Part shown: positions 1 to 9,311 of the stretch, one piece after another
Position numbering within the stretch: position 1 is the first letter of the stretch
Layout: every line of letters begins with the position of its first letter
From: Alkalicoccus luteus
GTDB lineage: Bacteria > Bacillota > Bacilli > Bacillales > Salisediminibacteriaceae
Strand: one strand, 5' to 3'
NCBI GenBank assembly: GCA_052061695.1
Contig: JBPZEY010000008.1
DNA length: 64,000 bases
The notes under the pieces: model-generated
Told to the model about the DNA's origin: nothing
Databases searched by the model: none
The model's input: the letters and a program-made list of their open reading frames with translations, nothing else
Made by a program: the position numbers and the translations under genes

Positions 1-120
<120 letters not shown>

Positions 121-125
121 TCGCC

Positions 126-179
126 GGAGGGTGTCTCCCGGAACCAGACCCTGGTTCCCGGGCGGCACCCTCCTTTTTT
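126..179 (+). terminator. rrn operon terminator
   Basis: A long GC-rich stem (GGAGGGTG at 126-133 pairing with CACCCTCC at 166-173, with further pairing of CCCGGAACC and GGTTCCCGGG inside) is followed directly by six T residues. It sits immediately after 5S and is a strong intrinsic terminator for the rRNA operon. Confidence 0.9.
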
Positions 180-474
180 GCGTTCTTCGATTTTTCTTCG
201 TACCATGATGCCAGATAATCAGCGCATTGTGCTCCAGATCCTGTTCTTTTTCTTTTGTTAAAGCCGGTCACATCTTGCGTGGACCTCGTCAATTCCCTTA
301 TTACGATTTTTTATAAAAAACGCTTGGCTCGCGCCATTCGATGCCTTACGGCGCAGCTTCCTATCAATCCAATCCAAACGTTAAAAACGACGATTAATAA
401 GCGACTGAATGTGGAATAGAAAGAAACGGCTTCATCCATCCGACGGTGGCTGCATGTTTGTCTGAACGTCTTAG
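180..474. other. Intergenic region between rrn and ctsR, no gene seen
   Basis: About 300 bases with no ORF that has a credible ribosome-binding site on either strand. No tRNA or clear structured RNA was recognised. The ctsR promoter begins at its right end. Confidence 0.5.
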
Positions 475-503
475 TTGTGTTTTAGACGGTTCTTTTATAT
501 AAT
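475..503 (+). promoter_or_regulatory. Probable sigma-A promoter of the ctsR operon
   Basis: TTGTGT at 475-480 and a perfect TATAAT at 498-503 are separated by 17 bases. The predicted start site lies inside the CtsR-like box that follows, which fits autorepression. Confidence 0.7.
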
Positions 504-506
504 TAT

Positions 507-523
507 AGTCAAATATAGTCAAA
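507..523 (+). promoter_or_regulatory. CtsR operator-like tandem heptad
   Basis: AGTCAAA-TAT-AGTCAAA is a direct repeat of the CtsR heptad (consensus GGTCAAA-NAN-GGTCAAA) with A in place of the first G in both halves. It directly follows the -10 box of the ctsR promoter. Dimeric CtsR binding here would block transcription of ctsR-mcsA-mcsB-clpC, as known in B. subtilis. Confidence 0.75.
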
Positions 524-583
524 GTCAGATAGTGTGCATATATCACCGGGTGTCTGCCTGGCACGAAAGAGAGGGATGATGCC

Positions 584-1057
584 ATGAGGAATATTTCAGA
601 TGTAATTGAGAAGTATTTAAAGCAGATAATAGAAGGAAATGAGCAGGCTTTAATTGAAGTTAAACGTAGTGAGCTGGCCGACCAGTTCGACTGTGTCCCC
701 TCCCAAATTAATTACGTGATCCGTACGCGCTTTACCGAGGAAAAAGGGTACGTCGTGGAAAGCAAACGCGGAGGTGGAGGCTACATCCGAATCATTAAGG
801 TGGAACTGACCGATCACGTTGACTTATATGACAGGCTGATTGAATTAATCGGCACTCAGCTCAGCCAGCAGGCAGCTGAGGGGATTATTGGCCGGCTGGA
901 AGAAGAGGAAGCCGTCACAGGACGGGAGGCAAAGCTGATGAAGGCCGTCATGGACCGGGAAGTGCTCACAGTTCCGCTTCCTGCACGCGACCAGCTTCGT
1001 GCCAAGCTGATGGTGGCATTAATCAGAACGTTAAAGTATAAATTATCGAACCAGTGA
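584..1057 (+). CDS. ctsR: Transcriptional repressor CtsR
   Basis: Class III heat-shock repressor controlling clp genes. The 157-residue protein matches the family length of about 155. An N-terminal helix-turn-helix covers about residues 22-50. The glycine-rich wing RGGGGYIRI at about 62-70 is the family signature; it contacts the operator and is the part inactivated by the arginine kinase McsB. The ATG follows GAGGGATGAT. It is the first gene of the four-gene operon and its own operator lies just upstream, so autoregulation is expected. Confidence 0.96.
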   Translation: MRNISDVIEKYLKQIIEGNEQALIEVKRSELADQFDCVPSQINYVIRTRFTEEKGYVVESKRGGGGYIRIIKVELTDHVDLYDRLIELIGTQLSQQAAEGIIGRLEEEEAVTGREAKLMKAVMDREVLTVPLPARDQLRAKLMVALIRTLKYKLSNQ

Positions 1058-1070
1058 AGGAGGGATCTGC

Positions 1071-1619
1071 ATGCTTTGTCAAGAGTGCGGGGAACGCGAA
1101 GCATCCCTTCATTTTACGAAAATTATAAACGGGGAAAAAACCGAATTTCATATTTGTGAGGTATGTGCCAAGGATAAGGGTGAGTATCTGCCTGGCGGCA
1201 AAAGCTTTTCGATTCATCAGCTTCTGTCGGGACTGCTTGATGCGAACCAGCCTTTTTCCCAGACTGCCAAGCAGCGCTCCACGCAGAAACCGCGGCCGCA
1301 GCTGCGATGTGAGTCATGCGGCATGACGTATAAGCAGTTCGCTGACATTGGCCGATTTGGCTGTGCGGACTGTTACCAGTACTTCGACAAGAAACTCGAT
1401 CCAGTACTTAAGCGCATCCATGGAGGCAATTCTGCACACGGCGGAAAAATTCCAAAGCGCAGAGGGAAGGACATGCACGTTTACCGGGAGATTGAGACAC
1501 TGAAACAGCAGATGCAGGAACAAATTGAGGCAGAGGAATTCGAACAGGCGGCAGAGACACGGGATAAAATCCGCAGCCTGGAGGAAACCGTTCAGAAAAA
1601 GGGAGGTGATGCATCATGA
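1071..1619 (+). CDS. mcsA: McsA, zinc-finger activator of the McsB kinase
   Basis: Partner that activates McsB and helps modulate CtsR. Four CxxC motifs are visible: CQEC and CEVC near the N-terminus, CESC and CADC near the middle, giving two zinc-binding modules. A C-terminal UVR-type coiled segment (EIEAEEFEQAAETRDKIRSLE region, about residues 145-170) matches the family. Length is 182 against about 185 in B. subtilis. A GAAGGAGGG ribosome-binding site precedes the ATG. It overlaps mcsB by four bases, indicating translational coupling. Confidence 0.95.
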   Translation: MLCQECGEREASLHFTKIINGEKTEFHICEVCAKDKGEYLPGGKSFSIHQLLSGLLDANQPFSQTAKQRSTQKPRPQLRCESCGMTYKQFADIGRFGCADCYQYFDKKLDPVLKRIHGGNSAHGGKIPKRRGKDMHVYREIETLKQQMQEQIEAEEFEQAAETRDKIRSLEETVQKKGGDAS

Positions 1620-2713
1620 CGCTTCAGTCTTTTATGAATGATGCGATCAGTCCCTGGATGAAAAACGAGGGACCGGAGGCGGACATCGCGATCAGCAGCA
1701 GAGTCCGTCTGGCGCGAAATCTCGCGGACGTTCCATTTCCGATTGTGGCAAAGGAAGAGCAGCTGCGGTCGATTTTGGAACAGACGAGTGCTGTCTGCCA
1801 CGAAACAAACCGCGATCCGTTCGGGCCGTTTTCTCTGCTGCGAATGGAAGATCTGAGTGATAATCAGAAGCGCGTGCTCGTGGAAAAGCATTTAATGAGT
1901 CCGAATCTGACAGGCGAAGCCGCCGGGCGCGGTCTGCTGCTGAGTGAGGATGAATCGATCAGTGTGATGGTCAATGAAGAGGATCATTTCCGCATCCAAT
2001 GTCTGCTCTCCGGATTTCAGCTGGAAGAAGGGTTAAAGCATGCGGAACTGATAGACGACTGGCTTGAAGAAGAGCTTGATTTCGCCTTTGATGAACGAAG
2101 AGGGTATTTGACTTCCTGTCCAACCAATGTTGGCACCGGGCTTCGTTCATCGGTTATGATGCATCTTCCGGCGCTCGTGCTGACGAACCAGCTGAACCGG
2201 ATTTTGCCTGCGATTAATCAGCTGGGACTCGTCGTACGAGGAATTTACGGCGAGGGCAGTGAAGCGCTCGGTAATTTGTATCAAATTTCCAATCAGACGA
2301 CGCTCGGACAGGGAGAAGAAGAAATCATTAAGGACCTCAGCAGCGTCGTTTCGCAGATGATTCAGCATGAGCGTGCAGCACGTGAACAGCTGACGCAGAA
2401 CTCGCTGCTGAAGCTGGAGGACAGGATATACCGTTCCTACGGAGCCCTGCTCTACAGCCGCACGATGGAAACGAAAGAAGCGATGGAACGATTGTCGGAC
2501 GTACGGCTCGGCATCGATATGGGTATTATTGAGCAAGTAAAGGGAAGCATTTTAAACGAGCTGATGGTGATGACGCAGCCCGGCTTTCTGCAGCAGTATG
2601 CAGGGGCAGCGCTCTCCGCTTCCGAGCGTGACCAGCGCCGAGCCTCTCTCATTCGGGAACGGCTGCAGATGGAAGAAGAGACAGATAATAATGATGGAGG
2701 TGCAAGTAGATGA
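1616..2713 (+). CDS. mcsB: Protein-arginine kinase McsB
   Basis: Phosphorylates arginines on CtsR and on aberrant proteins, marking them for ClpCP. The protein has the phosphagen-kinase ATP-binding motif SSRVRLARNL at about residues 27-36. Its catalytic region includes the TSCPTNVGTGLRSSVM segment at about 167-182. The length of 365 is family-typical. The start overlaps the mcsA stop (ATGA) and the stop overlaps the clpC start, so the three genes are translated as a coupled unit. Confidence 0.96.
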   Translation: MTLQSFMNDAISPWMKNEGPEADIAISSRVRLARNLADVPFPIVAKEEQLRSILEQTSAVCHETNRDPFGPFSLLRMEDLSDNQKRVLVEKHLMSPNLTGEAAGRGLLLSEDESISVMVNEEDHFRIQCLLSGFQLEEGLKHAELIDDWLEEELDFAFDERRGYLTSCPTNVGTGLRSSVMMHLPALVLTNQLNRILPAINQLGLVVRGIYGEGSEALGNLYQISNQTTLGQGEEEIIKDLSSVVSQMIQHERAAREQLTQNSLLKLEDRIYRSYGALLYSRTMETKEAMERLSDVRLGIDMGIIEQVKGSILNELMVMTQPGFLQQYAGAALSASERDQRRASLIRERLQMEEETDNNDGGASR

Positions 2714-5157
2714 TGTTTGGACGATTTACGGAAAGAGCCCAGAAGGTATTGGCCTTAGCGCAGGAAGAAGCAGCGCGTCTCGGCCACAGCAATATAGGAA
2801 CAGAGCATATTTTACTCGGTCTGGTTCGGGAAGGGGAAGGAATCGCAGCAAAAGCGCTGACCGGCCTCGGCCTCGGTGCTGAAAAAATTCAGACTGAAGT
2901 GGAAAACCTGATCGGCCGCGGAGAAGAAGTAACAAAGCAGATTCATTACACTCCGCGAGCGAAGAAAGTCATTGAGCTGTCTATGGATGAGGCACGAAAG
3001 CTTGGTCATTCCTATGTCGGTACAGAGCACATCCTGCTCGGCCTCATTCGTGAAGGAGAAGGTGTGGCAGCGAGAGTGCTTAATAACCTCGGGGTCAGCC
3101 TGAACAAAGCCCGACAGCAGGTACTGCAGCTGCTTGGAAGCAGCGAGGCAAATAATCAGCAGCAGCAGGCAACCTCCGGGGCAGCAAATGCAAGCACGCC
3201 GACGCTTGACGGTCTCGCCCGTGACTTAACGGCCATTGCTAAAGAGGAGCAGATCGACCCGGTTATTGGGCGGTCAAAAGAAATAGAGCGCGTCATTCAG
3301 ATCCTCAGCCGCCGCACCAAGAACAATCCAGTGCTCATTGGGGAGCCGGGTGTTGGTAAAACAGCAATCGCTGAAGGACTGGCGCAGCAGATCGTCAATA
3401 ATGAAGTGCCGGAGATTCTCCGTAACAAGCGGGTTATGACGCTCGATATGGGAACGGTTGTAGCCGGAACGAAATACCGAGGTGAATTTGAGGACCGCCT
3501 GAAAAAAGTGATGGAGGAAATCCGTCAGGCCGGAAACGTCATCCTGTTTATCGATGAGCTTCATACGCTGATCGGGGCAGGCGGCGCAGAAGGCGCGATC
3601 GATGCGTCAAACATTTTAAAGCCGTCACTCGCACGTGGAGAATTGCAGTGTATCGGTGCGACGACACTGGATGAGTACCGTAAATATATTGAAAAGGACT
3701 CTGCGCTTGAGCGCCGTTTCCAGCCGATTCAAGTAAACGAGCCGACGGTGGAAGAATCGAAGCAGATTCTCTCCGGTCTTCGTGACCGCTATGAAGCCCA
3801 CCATCGTGTCAAAATCACCGATGAGGCCATTGATTCTGCAGTCACGCTGTCGGACCGCTACATTTCCGACCGCTTCCTTCCGGACAAAGCAATTGACCTG
3901 ATCGATGAAGCGGGATCCAAAGTGCGCCTGCGTTCGTACACCGCTCCGCCGAACCTGAAGGAGAAAGAGCAGGAGATGGAGGAGCTTCGCAAGGAAAAGG
4001 ATGCAGCCGTGCAAAGCCAGGAGTTCGAAAAAGCAGCCTCGCTGCGCGACAATGAGCAGAAGCTGCGCGAAGAGCTGGAGTCCCTGAAGGATAAATGGAA
4101 AGAAAAGCAAGGGCAGGAAAATTCGGAAGTAACAACCGAGGATATTGCTTCCGTCGTAGCTACCTGGACCGGGATTCCGGTGAGCAAGCTGGCAGAGGAA
4201 GAGACGGACCGTCTGCTGCGCATGGAAGAAATTCTTCACGGACGTGTTATTGGTCAGGATGAAGCAGTTACGGCCGTATCCAAAGCGGTACGCCGCGCCC
4301 GTGCCGGCCTGAAAGATCCGAAGCGACCGATCGGCTCCTTTATTTTCCTTGGACCGACCGGTGTCGGTAAAACGGAGCTTGCCCGTGCTGTCGCCGAATC
4401 CCTCTTCGGTGACGAGGATGCGATCGTGCGAATCGATATGTCCGAATACATGGAGAAGCATACGACGAGCCGTCTTGTCGGTTCACCTCCAGGGTATGTC
4501 GGCCATGAGGAAGGCGGCCAGCTGACAGAGAAGATCCGCCGCAAGCCGTACTCCGTTATTCTGTTGGATGAGATCGAGAAGGCACACCCGGAAGTCTTTA
4601 ACATTCTGCTTCAGGTGCTTGAAGACGGGTTCCTTACAGACTCCAAAGGGCGGCGCGTGGACTTCCGTAATACGGCGATCATCATGACGTCCAACGTCGG
4701 AGCAAGCGTGCTGCGCCAGGAGAAGAGCCTTGGCTTTACGGCTCAAAAGGAAAGCGAAAAGTACCAAGATATGAAGGGCAAAGTGATGGGCGAGCTTAAA
4801 AAGTCGTTCCGTCCAGAGTTCCTGAACCGGATCGACGAAATCATCGTCTTCCATTCGCTTGAGAAGCAGCACATTAAGCAGATCGTGACGCTCATGGCTG
4901 ATGCACTGAAAAAGCGTCTTAAAGAGCAGGGCATTGAGTTTGAGCTGACGGACGCAGCGAAGGCGAAAATCGCTGACGAAGGCTTCGATCCGGAATATGG
5001 AGCGAGACCGCTCCGCCGGGCCCTTCAAAAAGAAGTGGAAGACCGCCTCTCCGAGGAGCTGCTGAAAGGCAACATCTCGAAAGGGAAAAAAGTAAAGCTC
5101 GGTATTCGCGACGGTGAGTTTTACGTAACGACTGCCGAAGCAGAAGAAACGGTGTAA
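2710..5157 (+). CDS. clpC: ATP-dependent Clp protease ATP-binding subunit ClpC
   Basis: Hexameric AAA+ unfoldase that delivers arginine-phosphorylated and other substrates to ClpP. The order is: N-terminal double Clp_N repeat (residues about 1-145, with two copies of GTEHILLGL), AAA-1 with Walker A GEPGVGKTA, a coiled middle domain with a UVR-like segment at about 420-455, AAA-2 with Walker A GPTGVGKTE, and a C-terminal ClpB-D2-small domain. Length is 815 against about 810 in relatives. Start choice: GGAGGTG seven bases before this ATG, although the next codon is also ATG. It is the last gene of the CtsR operon. Confidence 0.97.
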   Translation: MMFGRFTERAQKVLALAQEEAARLGHSNIGTEHILLGLVREGEGIAAKALTGLGLGAEKIQTEVENLIGRGEEVTKQIHYTPRAKKVIELSMDEARKLGHSYVGTEHILLGLIREGEGVAARVLNNLGVSLNKARQQVLQLLGSSEANNQQQQATSGAANASTPTLDGLARDLTAIAKEEQIDPVIGRSKEIERVIQILSRRTKNNPVLIGEPGVGKTAIAEGLAQQIVNNEVPEILRNKRVMTLDMGTVVAGTKYRGEFEDRLKKVMEEIRQAGNVILFIDELHTLIGAGGAEGAIDASNILKPSLARGELQCIGATTLDEYRKYIEKDSALERRFQPIQVNEPTVEESKQILSGLRDRYEAHHRVKITDEAIDSAVTLSDRYISDRFLPDKAIDLIDEAGSKVRLRSYTAPPNLKEKEQEMEELRKEKDAAVQSQEFEKAASLRDNEQKLREELESLKDKWKEKQGQENSEVTTEDIASVVATWTGIPVSKLAEEETDRLLRMEEILHGRVIGQDEAVTAVSKAVRRARAGLKDPKRPIGSFIFLGPTGVGKTELARAVAESLFGDEDAIVRIDMSEYMEKHTTSRLVGSPPGYVGHEEGGQLTEKIRRKPYSVILLDEIEKAHPEVFNILLQVLEDGFLTDSKGRRVDFRNTAIIMTSNVGASVLRQEKSLGFTAQKESEKYQDMKGKVMGELKKSFRPEFLNRIDEIIVFHSLEKQHIKQIVTLMADALKKRLKEQGIEFELTDAAKAKIADEGFDPEYGARPLRRALQKEVEDRLSEELLKGNISKGKKVKLGIRDGEFYVTTAEAEETV

Positions 5158-5174
5158 AATCTCTATACGAGAAC

Positions 5175-5208
5175 GATGTCCCGGACCGGAATCCGGGGCA
5201 TCTTTTTT
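5175..5208 (+). terminator. Terminator of the ctsR-clpC operon
   Basis: GATGTCCCGGA pairs with TCCGGGGCATC (one G-T pair) around a CCGGAA loop and is followed by six T residues. It lies 17 bases after the clpC stop. Confidence 0.92.
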
Positions 5209-5298
5209 ACCGTTTTTTAGCAGCGGCAGGAAGCGCCGGGCGGTGTGTCGAAGGAGAAACTATAGAGAAGCCACAGCCTGGGAAAGGGGATTTTCGTA

Positions 5299-5502
5299 AT
5301 TCAGCGACTCCAGCTTTCACTTTTAGCACTGGCCGCAGCTTTCGTTGCAGGACTTTTCATTTACAGACTGTTCGTATCTGCCGCCGGATTTGGGATTAAT
5401 TTTTATATCATTGTCCTCGTTTTGTATGTGCTGATTGAACTGACGGCCTTCCCGCGTAAAAAGAGGCCGAAGCGGAAAAAAGAAACGACCTTTAACCCGT
5501 AG
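5299..5502 (+). CDS. Possible 67-residue two-helix membrane protein with ATT start
   Basis: An open frame between clpC and radA encodes two hydrophobic stretches (LSLLALAAAFVAGLFIYRLF and INFYIIVLVLYVLIELTAF) and ends in a very basic tail (KKRPKRKKETTFNP). No ATG, GTG or TTG start is available in this frame. The best initiation site is ATT at 5299, nine bases after AAAGGGG. Composition and topology look like a real small membrane protein rather than noise. I do not recognise a family. The rare start codon keeps confidence moderate. Confidence 0.4.
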   Translation: MQRLQLSLLALAAAFVAGLFIYRLFVSAAGFGINFYIIVLVLYVLIELTAFPRKKRPKRKKETTFNP

Positions 5503-5542
5503 CGGCTGCTGCGGGTTAAAAACAGGGATATACCGGCTTTTT

Positions 5543-5567
5543 AGGCGTGAGAGGCGCGCTCACGCCT
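5543..5567 (+). other. Perfect 9-bp inverted repeat upstream of radA
   Basis: AGGCGTGAG and CTCACGCCT flank a seven-base loop, about 50 bases before the radA start. There is no T-run after it, so it is not a standard terminator. It could be an operator or a 5' mRNA hairpin. Confidence 0.4.
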
Positions 5568-5619
5568 GATTTCATGCTAAAATAAAGTGCAGGAGATAAA
5601 ACGGGAAAGGAGGACACAT

Positions 5620-7026
5620 ATGGCCAAGCAGAAGACGAAATTTGTTTGTCAGGAATGCGGGTATGAATCTACAAAATGGATGGGAAAATGTCCGGGCTGT
5701 CAGCAGTGGAATACGCTCGTGGAAGAAATGGAAGCAGCGCCGAAAACGAAGCGGCGCGGATTTGTGACGTCTGACGGGCCGAGAAAAGTAAAGCCTGAGC
5801 CAATCACGAAGATCGAACGCCGGGAAGAAGCGCGCAGCAGCACTCACATTGACGAGTTGAACCGGGTGCTGGGCGGCGGAATTGTACCGGGGTCTCTGGT
5901 GCTTGTCGGCGGGGATCCGGGAATCGGGAAATCGACGCTGCTGCTGCAGGTGTCGGCTATGCTTGCCTCTCATAAGAAACGCGTTTTGTACATATCGGGA
6001 GAAGAATCTGTCAGGCAGACGAAGCTGCGGGCAGATCGTCTTGGAATCGAGGAGGATGAACTGCTCGTTCTCGCTGAAACGGACGTGCAGGTCATTGAAC
6101 GTGTCATCGAGGAAATGGAGCCGGCTCTTGTGATCATTGACTCCATTCAAACGGTTCATTTAGAGGATGTGACGAGTGCACCGGGGAGCGTCTCGCAGGT
6201 GCGGGAATGTACGTCATCCTTTATGCGTATTGCCAAAACGAAGGGGATTGCCATCTTTCTCGTCGGGCACGTGACGAAGCAGGGAGCCATTGCCGGACCT
6301 CGTATACTCGAGCACATGGTCGATACGGTGCTGTATTTTGAAGGAGAGCAGCATCATACGTACCGTATTTTAAGGGCCGTAAAAAACCGGTTCGGTTCGA
6401 CGAATGAAATCGGTATTTTTGAGATGAAAGAAAGCGGACTGGAAGAGGTGCTGAATCCTTCTGAAATCTTTCTCGAAGAGCGGTCGGCCGGAGCTGCAGG
6501 CTCTGCTGTTGTCGCCTCGATGGAGGGCACGCGAACGGTTCTCGTAGAAATTCAGTCGCTCATTTCTCCAACAAGCTTTGGAAATCCGCGGCGGATGGCG
6601 ACAGGCGTGGACCATAACCGGATTTCGCTGATTATGGCCGTACTGGAAAAGCGGGTCGGCATGATGCTGCAGAACCAGGATGCGTATATTAAAGTGGCAG
6701 GCGGCGTCAAGCTGGATGAGCCGTCGATCGACCTCGCGATCACCGTCGCGATTGCATCAAGCTTCCGGGATGTACCGACCGAGCCGGGAGATGTCATCAT
6801 CGGGGAAGTGGGACTAACCGGCGAAGTCCGCCGTGTCTCCCGGATTGAACAGCGTGTTCAGGAAGCGGCCAAGCTTGGATTTACGAGGGTGATCGTCCCG
6901 GCGAAATGCCTGGAAGGATGGGAGCCCCCGAGCAGCATACAGGTAACCGGTGTCCGCACGGTAAGCGAGGCGCTGGAAGTGACGTTAGGAGGGAAGACGC
7001 GTGGAACACCATCGTTCGAGCTATGA
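5620..7026 (+). CDS. radA: DNA repair protein RadA
   Basis: RecA-like branch-migration factor in recombinational repair. An N-terminal zinc finger (CQECGYESTKW...CPGC, residues about 10-30) is followed by a RecA-type core with Walker A GGDPGIGKST at about 98-107, the RadA signature KNRFG at about 258-262 and a C-terminal Lon-protease-like domain. The ATG at 5620 is preceded by GGAAAGGAGG. An upstream in-frame extension of 11 codons is possible, but the chosen start gives the typical MAKxKTKFVCQECG beginning. It overlaps disA by 26 bases. Confidence 0.96.
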   Translation: MAKQKTKFVCQECGYESTKWMGKCPGCQQWNTLVEEMEAAPKTKRRGFVTSDGPRKVKPEPITKIERREEARSSTHIDELNRVLGGGIVPGSLVLVGGDPGIGKSTLLLQVSAMLASHKKRVLYISGEESVRQTKLRADRLGIEEDELLVLAETDVQVIERVIEEMEPALVIIDSIQTVHLEDVTSAPGSVSQVRECTSSFMRIAKTKGIAIFLVGHVTKQGAIAGPRILEHMVDTVLYFEGEQHHTYRILRAVKNRFGSTNEIGIFEMKESGLEEVLNPSEIFLEERSAGAAGSAVVASMEGTRTVLVEIQSLISPTSFGNPRRMATGVDHNRISLIMAVLEKRVGMMLQNQDAYIKVAGGVKLDEPSIDLAITVAIASSFRDVPTEPGDVIIGEVGLTGEVRRVSRIEQRVQEAAKLGFTRVIVPAKCLEGWEPPSSIQVTGVRTVSEALEVTLGGKTRGTPSFEL

Positions 7027-8083
7027 CGAAAACTTTATAAACGATGTACTCAGGCTCGTCGCGCCGGGTACGAAGCTCCGGGAAGGCATTGATAACGTGC
7101 TCCGGGCAGGCACCGGCGGACTCATCGTCCTCGGATACAATAATGAGATGATGAACATTGTCGACGGCGGCTTTTTCATCAACACCGATTTTTCACCGGC
7201 CTACTTGTATGAGCTGGCCAAGATGGACGGAGCGATTATTTTGAGCGAGGACGGGAGCCGCATTCTCTATGCCAACACCCAGCTTGTGCCGGATAATACG
7301 ATTGATTCTACCGAAACGGGGATTCGTCACCGGACAGCACAGCGGGTAGCCCGGCAGACCGGGAACCTCGTCATCTCGATTTCCCAACGCCGGAACATCA
7401 TCACGCTCTACCAGGGTGCCTACCGCTATGCGCTCAAGGATATCGGCGTGATCCTCACTAAAGCGAATCAGGCCATTCAAACGCTGGAGAAATATCAGTC
7501 CGTCCTGGATCAGAGCATCACGAATTTAGGGGCGTTGGAGTTTGAGGAGCTTGTAACGTTTTCGGAGGTTTCGCAGGTGATGCACCGGATCGAGATGGTG
7601 CTTCGCATCAAGGGAGAAATTTTAAACTACGTCAACGAGCTCGGTGATGAAGGAAGACTGATCTCGATGCAGCTCGAGGAGCTTGTCATGAACACCGAGC
7701 AGGAGGCACTGCTTCTAATCAAGGACTACATGAAGGAAGCCGACTACAGCCCGAAGGAAACGCTGCGCAAGCTGAAGCGGCTGAGCAACGAAGAGCTGCT
7801 CGATGATAACGTCATCGTGAAGCTGCTCGGCTACAGCAAAATCGTCAATCTGTCTGAATATCCAATTGCTCCGAGAGGATACCGGGTTTTAAGCAAAATT
7901 CCGCGGCTGCCGGTGATGGTTATTGAAAACCTGATCAGCCGGTTTGAACAGCTTCCGCACATTACGCGGGCCTCACAGGAGGAGCTGGATGACGTGGATG
8001 GCATCGGGGAAGCGCGGGCGAAAAAGATTAAGGACGGATTGACCAGGCTGCAGGAGCAGCTTTTCATCGACAGACACATTTAA
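7001..8083 (+). CDS. disA: DNA integrity scanning protein DisA, diadenylate cyclase
   Basis: Makes c-di-AMP and scans DNA for branched structures. The N-terminal DAC domain has the DGA motif (about residue 75) and RHRTAQR motif (about 108), both needed for cyclase activity. A helical linker follows, and a C-terminal helix-hairpin-helix DNA-binding region (DVDGIGEARAKKIKDG, about 332-347) ends the protein. The GTG start at 7001 has TAGGAGGG six bases upstream, inside radA, so translation is coupled. Length is 360, as in B. subtilis. Confidence 0.96.
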   Translation: MEHHRSSYDENFINDVLRLVAPGTKLREGIDNVLRAGTGGLIVLGYNNEMMNIVDGGFFINTDFSPAYLYELAKMDGAIILSEDGSRILYANTQLVPDNTIDSTETGIRHRTAQRVARQTGNLVISISQRRNIITLYQGAYRYALKDIGVILTKANQAIQTLEKYQSVLDQSITNLGALEFEELVTFSEVSQVMHRIEMVLRIKGEILNYVNELGDEGRLISMQLEELVMNTEQEALLLIKDYMKEADYSPKETLRKLKRLSNEELLDDNVIVKLLGYSKIVNLSEYPIAPRGYRVLSKIPRLPVMVIENLISRFEQLPHITRASQEELDDVDGIGEARAKKIKDGLTRLQEQLFIDRHI

Positions 8084-8172
8084 CGGGTAAAATATGTAAA
8101 TAGTTGTGAAACGGTCCGCTTTTGGTTCAGCGGAGATGTTTTTGTCTATATTGATGATAAGGAGGTGAAACA

Positions 8173-9279
8173 ATGCTGCATAAAATCGTACAGCTGGTGA
8201 TCGTGTTTATCGGCGGGGTGCTCGGTTATTTGTTTATGCCGGACTTAATTGCAAGCCTGCCGTTTGAACAGCTGCCGGAATGGTCAACAGGCGCGTTATT
8301 CGGGTCTCTGCTAGGTGCAATCATTCTCTTTTCTTCTCTTTATTGGTTCACCGATAACATCGTCCACTCCATTCGGTATGTTGAAGAATCCCTGATGAAA
8401 TATCCCGTGACAGATCTGTTGTTTGGATCGATGGGCCTGTTTGTAGGACTCGGTCTTGCCTACTTGATCACCGTGGCGCTGATCAGCCTGGAAATTCCGA
8501 TCGTAAGCTCTGTTGTGCCAATTCTCCTGACGCTCTTTATGGGGTATCTCGGTGCGCGGATCGGGTTCCAGAAGCGCGAGGAGCTCATGGGCCTGTTTAC
8601 ACTCGGGCGCACGGCGCAGAATAAGAGTGAGAAGAAGCTGGAAGATAATGCGGAGGAACAAGCAAACCGCTACCGGTTGAAAATCCTCGATACGAGCGTC
8701 ATTATTGATGGAAGAATTGCAGATATCTGCAGCACCGGCTTTCTCGAAGGAACGCTGCTTGTACCTGAGTTTGTACTGGAAGAGCTGCAGCACATTGCCG
8801 ATTCCTCGGACGTACTGAAGCGGAACCGCGGCCGGCGCGGGCTTGATATTTTAAACAAAATGCAAAAAGAGCTCGACGTGGAAGTGGAGATTTACGAGGG
8901 CGACTTTGACGATATTCAGGAAGTGGACAGCAAGCTCGTTAAACTGGCGAAGCTGCTGGACGGCTTTGTCGTTACCAATGACTTCAACCTGAACAAAGTA
9001 TGCGACCTGCAGGGTGTCGCGGTGCTGAACATTAACGATCTTGCCAACGCCGTCAAACCTGTCGTCCTGCCTGGTGAAGAAATGCCGGTGCAGGTGATCA
9101 AGGATGGCAAAGAGCAGAATCAGGGGATTGCCTATCTTGATGACGGCACGATGATCGTCGTGGAAGGCGGCCGGAACCACATCGGCGAAACAATAGAGGT
9201 CATCGTTACCAGCGTGCTGCAGACGTCAGCCGGACGCATGATTTTTGCCAAGCCGAAGCCGGTGGAAAAGGCCCTCTGA
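8173..9279 (+). CDS. yacL: Membrane-anchored PIN/TRAM domain protein (YacL type)
   Basis: Four hydrophobic helices occupy roughly residues 5-130. A PIN nuclease-like domain follows, with acidic residues in ILDTSVIIDGRIADIC, EELQHIAD and VVTNDFNLNKV, and then a C-terminal TRAM domain (about 300-360). This is the conserved YacL protein that always follows disA in Bacillaceae. The architecture predicts membrane-tethered RNA binding or cleavage, but its cellular role is not established. The start follows AAGGAGGTG. Confidence 0.9.
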   Translation: MLHKIVQLVIVFIGGVLGYLFMPDLIASLPFEQLPEWSTGALFGSLLGAIILFSSLYWFTDNIVHSIRYVEESLMKYPVTDLLFGSMGLFVGLGLAYLITVALISLEIPIVSSVVPILLTLFMGYLGARIGFQKREELMGLFTLGRTAQNKSEKKLEDNAEEQANRYRLKILDTSVIIDGRIADICSTGFLEGTLLVPEFVLEELQHIADSSDVLKRNRGRRGLDILNKMQKELDVEVEIYEGDFDDIQEVDSKLVKLAKLLDGFVVTNDFNLNKVCDLQGVAVLNINDLANAVKPVVLPGEEMPVQVIKDGKEQNQGIAYLDDGTMIVVEGGRNHIGETIEVIVTSVLQTSAGRMIFAKPKPVEKAL

Positions 9280-9311
9280 ACCTAGACTGAGTTTGAAGAA
9301 GGAAGATGCAG

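Noticed and set aside
394..585. Minus-strand 63-codon ORF upstream of ctsR
   Set aside because: It covers the ctsR promoter and operator and has no ribosome-binding site.
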